A stretch of 17,475 bases of DNA from an uncultured Oscillospiraceae bacterium (GTDB lineage: Bacteria; Bacillota; Clostridia; Oscillospirales; Acutalibacteraceae): positions 1 to 17,475 of the forward strand of contig URCA01000053.1 in assembly GCA_900546265.1 (NCBI GenBank), in the 5' to 3' direction. Under the pieces are notes generated by a model. That model was not told where the DNA came from. It worked only from the letters and a program-made list of their open reading frames with translations, and made no database searches. This document shows, piece by piece, positions 13,624 through 17,475 of the stretch (the first letter of the stretch is position 1; the number at the start of each line of letters is the position of its first letter). The translations under genes and the position numbers were made by a program.

Positions 13624-15561
13624 ATGAATCATCTGCACGGGGAGACGAGCCCCTATCTGCTGCAGCACGCCGACAATCCGGTGGACTGGTATCCGTGGTC
13701 GGAGGAAGCCTTCGCGCGGGCTAAGCGGGAAAACAAGCCGGTTTTTCTCAGCATCGGCTACAGCACCTGCCATTGGTGCCACGTCATGGCCCATGAGAGC
13801 TTCGAGGATGAGGAAACCGCCCGCCTGCTCAACGCCCATTTCATCGCCGTTAAGGTGGATCGGGAGGAACGCCCGGACATCGACAGCGTGTACATGACGG
13901 TGTGCCAGGCGTTTACCGGCAGCGGCGGCTGGCCCACGAGCCTGTTCCTGACGCCGGATCAAAAGCCGTTCTTCGCCGGCACGTATTTTCCCCCGCGTGC
14001 GCGGCACGGGCTGATCGGTTTCCGCGATCTGCTGCGGACCATTGCCCGGCAGTGGGCGGACAACCGGCCGGCGCTGCTGCGCTCCGCCGAGGAGGCGCTG
14101 GCGCAGCTTTCGTCCGCCCTGCCACCCGCCGGGGAGGCGGCTCCCCATTCCGATCTGCCGGAGCGGGCGGTCGGGTGGTTCTCCGCCGCCTATGACGAGG
14201 AATACGGCGGGTTCGGCGACGCGCCCAAATTCCCGACGCCCCACAATCTTCTGTTTCTGCTTGCCTACAGTAAGCTGAAGGCGCACGACCGCACTCTTCG
14301 CATGGCGGAAACCACCCTGACCCAGATGCGCCGCGGCGGTATCTTTGACCAAATCGGCTACGGCTTCTCCCGGTATTCCACCGATCGGTATTTTCTCGCG
14401 CCGCACTTTGAAAAAATGCTGTACGACAACGCGCTGCTGATCCTGGCCTACGCGGCCGCCTATGCGGCAACCGGCTCGGCTGCCCACCTGGACACCGCGG
14501 AGAAAACCGCGGACTATGTCCTGCGGGAGATGACCAGCCCCGCCGGCGCGTTTTACGCGGCTCAGGACGCCGACAGCGGCGGCGTGGAGGGGCGGTATTA
14601 CCTGTTCCACTACGACGAGCTCCTCACCCTGCTGGGAGACGAAAAAGGCCGGGCGTTCAACGCGTATTACGGCATCACGCCGCAGGGGAACTTCGAAGGG
14701 GGCAGCATCCCCAACCGCCTGCACCCGACCGGCCCCGAAGGCACTTTCGACGACGTGCTGCCGGCCGTGCGCACTTACCGCCAGGAGCGGGACTCCCTTC
14801 ATTTGGACGATAAAATCCTGACCGCCTGGAACGCGCTGATGATAGCGGCACTGGCCTTTCTTTATCGGATCACCGGCGCTCCCCGCTATCTCGACGCCGC
14901 GAAAACGGCGCAGCGGTTTCTGGACACCCATCTGTCCGATGAAAACGGCCTGTATGTCAGCTCCCGGGAGGGGAAACGGACGGCCCGCGGTTTCCTGGAT
15001 GAATACGCCTTCTCCGCCGCCGCCCAGCTCATGCTGTTTGATGCCACGCTGGAGGAAGCCTATCTTCGCCGGGCGGAGCAGTTCTGCCGGCAAGCGGCCT
15101 CGTTCGCCGACCCGGACGCCGGCGGCTTCCACCTGACGGGGGACGCTAATGAGCGCTTGGTAATCCGGCCCAAGGAAACCTATGACGGCGCGCTGCCCAG
15201 CGGCAACGCCGTCATGGCCTTCAATTTCGTCCGCCTGTCCCAGCTGACACAGGAGGACGACTGGGAGCAGGCCGCGCTTCGGCAGCTGGCCTTCCTGTCC
15301 GGCGAAGCGGCGAGCTTTCCGGCGGGGCACAGCCTGTTTCTGCTGGCCCTGCTGCTGCATGACAACCCGCCGCCCTCGGTCACCGTCGTCCTGGGCAGCG
15401 ACGGCGAATGGGAAAGCGTGAAAAAGCGGCGGCCCCTTTATGCGACCGTTCGGGTGCTGCCCGGGCCGACGGCGGACTACCCGCTGCTCAACAGCCGCAC
15501 CACCTACTACGTCTGCCGGGCTCATGCCTGCCTGCCACCCTCCAACACGTTGGCTTTATAA
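13624..15561 (+). CDS. Thioredoxin-fold DUF255 protein (YyaL/SSP411 family)
   Basis: The 645-aa protein starts with the family hallmark SPYLLQHADNPVDWYPW (9-25), then a thioredoxin-like domain with the CxxC motif CHWC at 49-52 and VDREERPDID at 78-87. An (alpha/alpha)6 barrel-like region resembling N-acylglucosamine 2-epimerases follows, with DNALLILAYA and LTAWNALMIAAL. The cell role of this widespread family is not established to my knowledge. It has no signal peptide and is predicted cytoplasmic. The ATG at 13624 is the first possible start and matches the family N-terminus, but the Shine-Dalgarno is weak; a six-codon frame (13607-13627) ends in ATGA across this start. No strong promoter was seen; TACTAC/CATACT elements near 13584-13591 are weak. 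A partial stem with a T-run (15570-15575) overlaps the 3' end as a possible terminator. Confidence 0.92.
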   Translation: MNHLHGETSPYLLQHADNPVDWYPWSEEAFARAKRENKPVFLSIGYSTCHWCHVMAHESFEDEETARLLNAHFIAVKVDREERPDIDSVYMTVCQAFTGSGGWPTSLFLTPDQKPFFAGTYFPPRARHGLIGFRDLLRTIARQWADNRPALLRSAEEALAQLSSALPPAGEAAPHSDLPERAVGWFSAAYDEEYGGFGDAPKFPTPHNLLFLLAYSKLKAHDRTLRMAETTLTQMRRGGIFDQIGYGFSRYSTDRYFLAPHFEKMLYDNALLILAYAAAYAATGSAAHLDTAEKTADYVLREMTSPAGAFYAAQDADSGGVEGRYYLFHYDELLTLLGDEKGRAFNAYYGITPQGNFEGGSIPNRLHPTGPEGTFDDVLPAVRTYRQERDSLHLDDKILTAWNALMIAALAFLYRITGAPRYLDAAKTAQRFLDTHLSDENGLYVSSREGKRTARGFLDEYAFSAAAQLMLFDATLEEAYLRRAEQFCRQAASFADPDAGGFHLTGDANERLVIRPKETYDGALPSGNAVMAFNFVRLSQLTQEDDWEQAALRQLAFLSGEAASFPAGHSLFLLALLLHDNPPPSVTVVLGSDGEWESVKKRRPLYATVRVLPGPTADYPLLNSRTTYYVCRAHACLPPSNTLAL

Positions 15562-15590
15562 AGGGGCGGTTTTTTATTCCGCACAATCCC

Positions 15591-15619
15591 TTGTGCTTTT
15601 CTGATATGTGTGGTATAAT
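15591..15619 (+). promoter_or_regulatory. DEAD-box helicase leader promoter
   Basis: TTGTGC (15591-15596) and a consensus TATAAT (15614-15619) are 17 bp apart, with TGG before the -10 as an extended element. The predicted start lies between 15621 and 15627, giving a leader of about 130 nt before the helicase ATG at 15755. Confidence 0.88.
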
Positions 15620-15683
15620 GACTTGTTTGCACCTTTTGGCCGAACCGAGCTGAAAGACATTTGTCCGCGAAAACCGTGCACGG

Positions 15684-15710
15684 AAGCGAGGCGAAAGTCT
15701 CGCTTTTTTT
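15684..15710 (+). terminator. Intrinsic terminator/attenuator in the helicase 5' leader
   Basis: AAGCGAGGC (15684-15692) pairs with 15697-15705 (one G-T wobble) to form a 9-bp stem capped by a GAAA tetraloop. The sequence runs straight into seven Ts (15704-15710). It lies between the leader promoter and the helicase start codon, 45 nt before the ATG, so it must be read through for helicase expression from this promoter. Just upstream is the palindrome CCGTGCACGG (15674-15683). No clear upstream antiterminator was found by eye. Confidence 0.75.
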
Positions 15711-15754
15711 CACGGCGAAGCGGCATTCCAGATTTTACCGAAAAGAGGACATGC

Positions 15755-17461
15755 ATGAATTCCATTCCCTTTGAAGAGCTAAACCTAATCCCCGAAATCC
15801 GCCGGGCGGTGGAGGCCCTGGGCTTCGAAACCGCCACCGACATTCAATCCCAAAGCATTCCCCTTATCCAGAGCGGCCGGGATGTCATCGGCCGGTCCCA
15901 GACCGGCACCGGCAAGACGCTGGCCTTCGGCGTCCCGGCGCTGGAAATCATCGACCCCGCCATGCGCGGCGGCTGTCAGGTGCTGATCCTTTGCCCCACC
16001 CGGGAGCTGGCGGTGCAGGCCTGCGGGGAAATCCGCAAGCTGGCCCGGTTCCTGCCCGGCATCCAGGCGGCGGAGGTCTACGGCGGCGCGCCGATGGATC
16101 GGCAGATCCTGCGGCTGAAAACCGCCAACCTGGTGGTAGGCACCCCTGGCCGGGTGATGGATCACATGCGGCGGGGCACCTTGAAGCTGGATCGCCTGAA
16201 AATGATTGTGCTGGACGAGGCGGACGAAATGCTCAGCATGGGCTTCCGGGAGGATATCGAGACCATTCTCACCGACACCCCGGAGGACAGACAGACCGTC
16301 CTCTTCTCCGCCACCATGCCGCCGGCCATCCTGGCCCTGACCCGGACCTATCAGAAGGATCCGGTCTTGGTGCAGATCCAAATGCGGCAGGAGACGGTGG
16401 AAAACATCGAGCAGGTGTATATCGACGTACCCATGGGCCGCAAGATGGACGCTCTCAACCTGATACTGCGGTACGAGAACCCGCAGCTGGCCATGATTTT
16501 CTGTAACACCAAGCGGATGGTGGATGAAATCGCCGCTTATCTCGACCGCCACGGCTTTATGGCCGAAGGGCTGCACGGCGATATGAAGCAATCCCAGCGC
16601 ACCAAGGTGATGGAGGGCTTCAAGCACGGGCGCACCGGCATTCTGGTGGCCACCGACGTGGCCGCCCGGGGCATCGACGTCACCGGCATCGATTATGTGA
16701 TCAACTACGACATCCCGCAGAGCAGCGAGTATTATGTCCACCGGATCGGCCGCACCGGCCGGGCCGGGAAATCGGGCAAGGCGATCACCATCTGCAGCGG
16801 CCGGCGGCAGGTCGGCGAGCTTATGCAGATCGGCCGGATGGTCAAGACCTCTATCGCCCGGGCGGATATCCCCAAACCCGAGGATATCCGGCTGAGACAG
16901 CAGCGGCTGCATGTCGCCGAACTGGAGGAACTGCTGGCGAAGGAGGAACCCTCCCCCTTCGCGGCACTGGTGGAGGAGCTGATCCAGCAGGGGCACGATC
17001 CCGCGGCCGTGGCTGCCGCCGCGCTGCAGCTCCATTACGGCGAGGAAAGCCAGGGGCTGGAGGAAATCAAAGCGCCGGCCTATGGTTCGGGCTTCGCGCC
17101 CCGCCCGGCCGGCGGCTATCGGAAAATCAGCATCAACATCGGCCGGGACAAGCGGATCGCCCCCAACCACATCGTGGCGGCCATCGCGGGCAAAACCGGG
17201 ATGAATGGCCGGGAAATCGGTAAAATCGAGATTTTCGACAACGAGACGGTGGTGGCCATCCCGGAATCGCGGTTTGACGAAACCCTGGAAGCCATGGCCG
17301 ACTGCCAAATCGGGGGCAACCCCACCGTGACCAAAGCCTACAAGGGCGGCGGAGGCGGCTACAGCCAGGCCCCCCGTTCCTATCCCCGGGATAACCGCCC
17401 CGACTACCGCCGCCTGCCCAAAAAGCGAGAGCTGGAGGGCCGGGGCCGCAAGAAGTACTGA
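15755..17461 (+). CDS. DEAD-box ATP-dependent RNA helicase with DbpA-like C-terminal domain
   Basis: This cytoplasmic enzyme unwinds short RNA duplexes with ATP, likely in ribosome assembly, RNA decay or cold adaptation. The 568-aa product has the full motif set: a Q-motif around F6-Q33, motif I SQTGTGKT (48-55), PTREL (81-85), TPGR (130-133), DEAD (154-157), SAT (185-187), ATDVAARGID (299-308) and HRIGRTGRAG (329-338). A DbpA-type RNA-binding domain follows (about 456-528, GKTGMNGREIGKIEIF). The tail is Gly/Arg-rich and probably disordered (530-568). The start at 15755 is chosen because AGAGGA lies 5-6 nt upstream and the protein starts with the normal family N-terminus; the frame is open further upstream but would run through the leader terminator. 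It resembles DeaD/CshA/DbpA-type helicases; I do not assign one symbol. Confidence 0.96.
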   Translation: MNSIPFEELNLIPEIRRAVEALGFETATDIQSQSIPLIQSGRDVIGRSQTGTGKTLAFGVPALEIIDPAMRGGCQVLILCPTRELAVQACGEIRKLARFLPGIQAAEVYGGAPMDRQILRLKTANLVVGTPGRVMDHMRRGTLKLDRLKMIVLDEADEMLSMGFREDIETILTDTPEDRQTVLFSATMPPAILALTRTYQKDPVLVQIQMRQETVENIEQVYIDVPMGRKMDALNLILRYENPQLAMIFCNTKRMVDEIAAYLDRHGFMAEGLHGDMKQSQRTKVMEGFKHGRTGILVATDVAARGIDVTGIDYVINYDIPQSSEYYVHRIGRTGRAGKSGKAITICSGRRQVGELMQIGRMVKTSIARADIPKPEDIRLRQQRLHVAELEELLAKEEPSPFAALVEELIQQGHDPAAVAAAALQLHYGEESQGLEEIKAPAYGSGFAPRPAGGYRKISINIGRDKRIAPNHIVAAIAGKTGMNGREIGKIEIFDNETVVAIPESRFDETLEAMADCQIGGNPTVTKAYKGGGGGYSQAPRSYPRDNRPDYRRLPKKRELEGRGRKKY

Positions 17462-17475
17462 GTGAAAAGCCCGGC

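Noticed and set aside
13591..15525. 644-codon minus-strand open frame opposite the DUF255 gene
   Set aside because: Antisense shadow of a gene with clear motifs; no ribosome binding site or family features.
15608..15754. Longer N-terminus for the helicase
   Set aside because: It would translate the leader and terminator hairpin; the start at 15755 has a ribosome binding site and the usual family N-terminus.
15785..17308. 507-codon minus-strand open frame opposite the helicase
   Set aside because: Antisense shadow; composition follows the helicase codons and no domain is visible.
1..17475. Mobile elements, CRISPR arrays or defence islands
   Set aside because: No transposase, integrase, spaced direct repeats or nuclease modules were seen, and gene content is housekeeping or metabolic.

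Overview
The window is GC-rich by eye (about 60% or more, not computed) and carries thirteen protein-coding genes on both strands, with no sign of mobile DNA, CRISPR or tRNA/rRNA genes. Sigma-A-type promoters (several with an extended -10), AGGAGG-like ribosome binding sites, strong intrinsic terminators, a GatCAB amidotransferase, a SLOG-family gene and a membrane-anchored amidase together suggest a GC-rich gut-type Firmicute, probably a Clostridia/Oscillospirales-like anaerobe. That assignment is inference; no marker gene here fixes it.

Region by region: 1-170 holds hairpins, including a plus-strand terminator for a gene left of the window. From 171 to 5192 on the minus strand lies a translation block, aspS-gatC-gatA-gatB. 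AspRS has the residue pattern recalled for the non-discriminating type, so it would load Asp on both tRNA-Asp and tRNA-Asn, and GatCAB would amidate the mischarged product. aspS has its own promoter and a structured leader of about 135 nt that is not a T-box. Two single plus-strand genes follow, each with a clear promoter: a six-helix membrane protein (5520-6191) and a SLOG nucleotide-binding-fold protein (6494-6985). An 18-bp bidirectional terminator separates them from a minus-strand membrane-anchored N-acetylmuramoyl-L-alanine amidase.

From 11009 down to 7913 on the minus strand is a tightly coupled three-gene operon: a TIM-barrel sugar isomerase/epimerase-like protein, an ABC ATPase and a large ABC permease. 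It diverges from a cytoplasmic GH78 alpha-L-rhamnosidase (11257-13494). The shared intergenic region carries both promoters and a palindrome that looks like an operator. This suggests a small rhamnoside- or glycoside-processing locus, though the isomerase substrate and the transported molecule are unknown.

The right end has a DUF255/YyaL-type thioredoxin-fold protein and a DEAD-box RNA helicase with a DbpA-like RNA-binding domain. The most interesting non-coding signal is in the helicase leader: a near-consensus promoter followed by a GAAA-capped intrinsic terminator, both upstream of the start codon, which points to attenuation or to a small RNA made from the same promoter.
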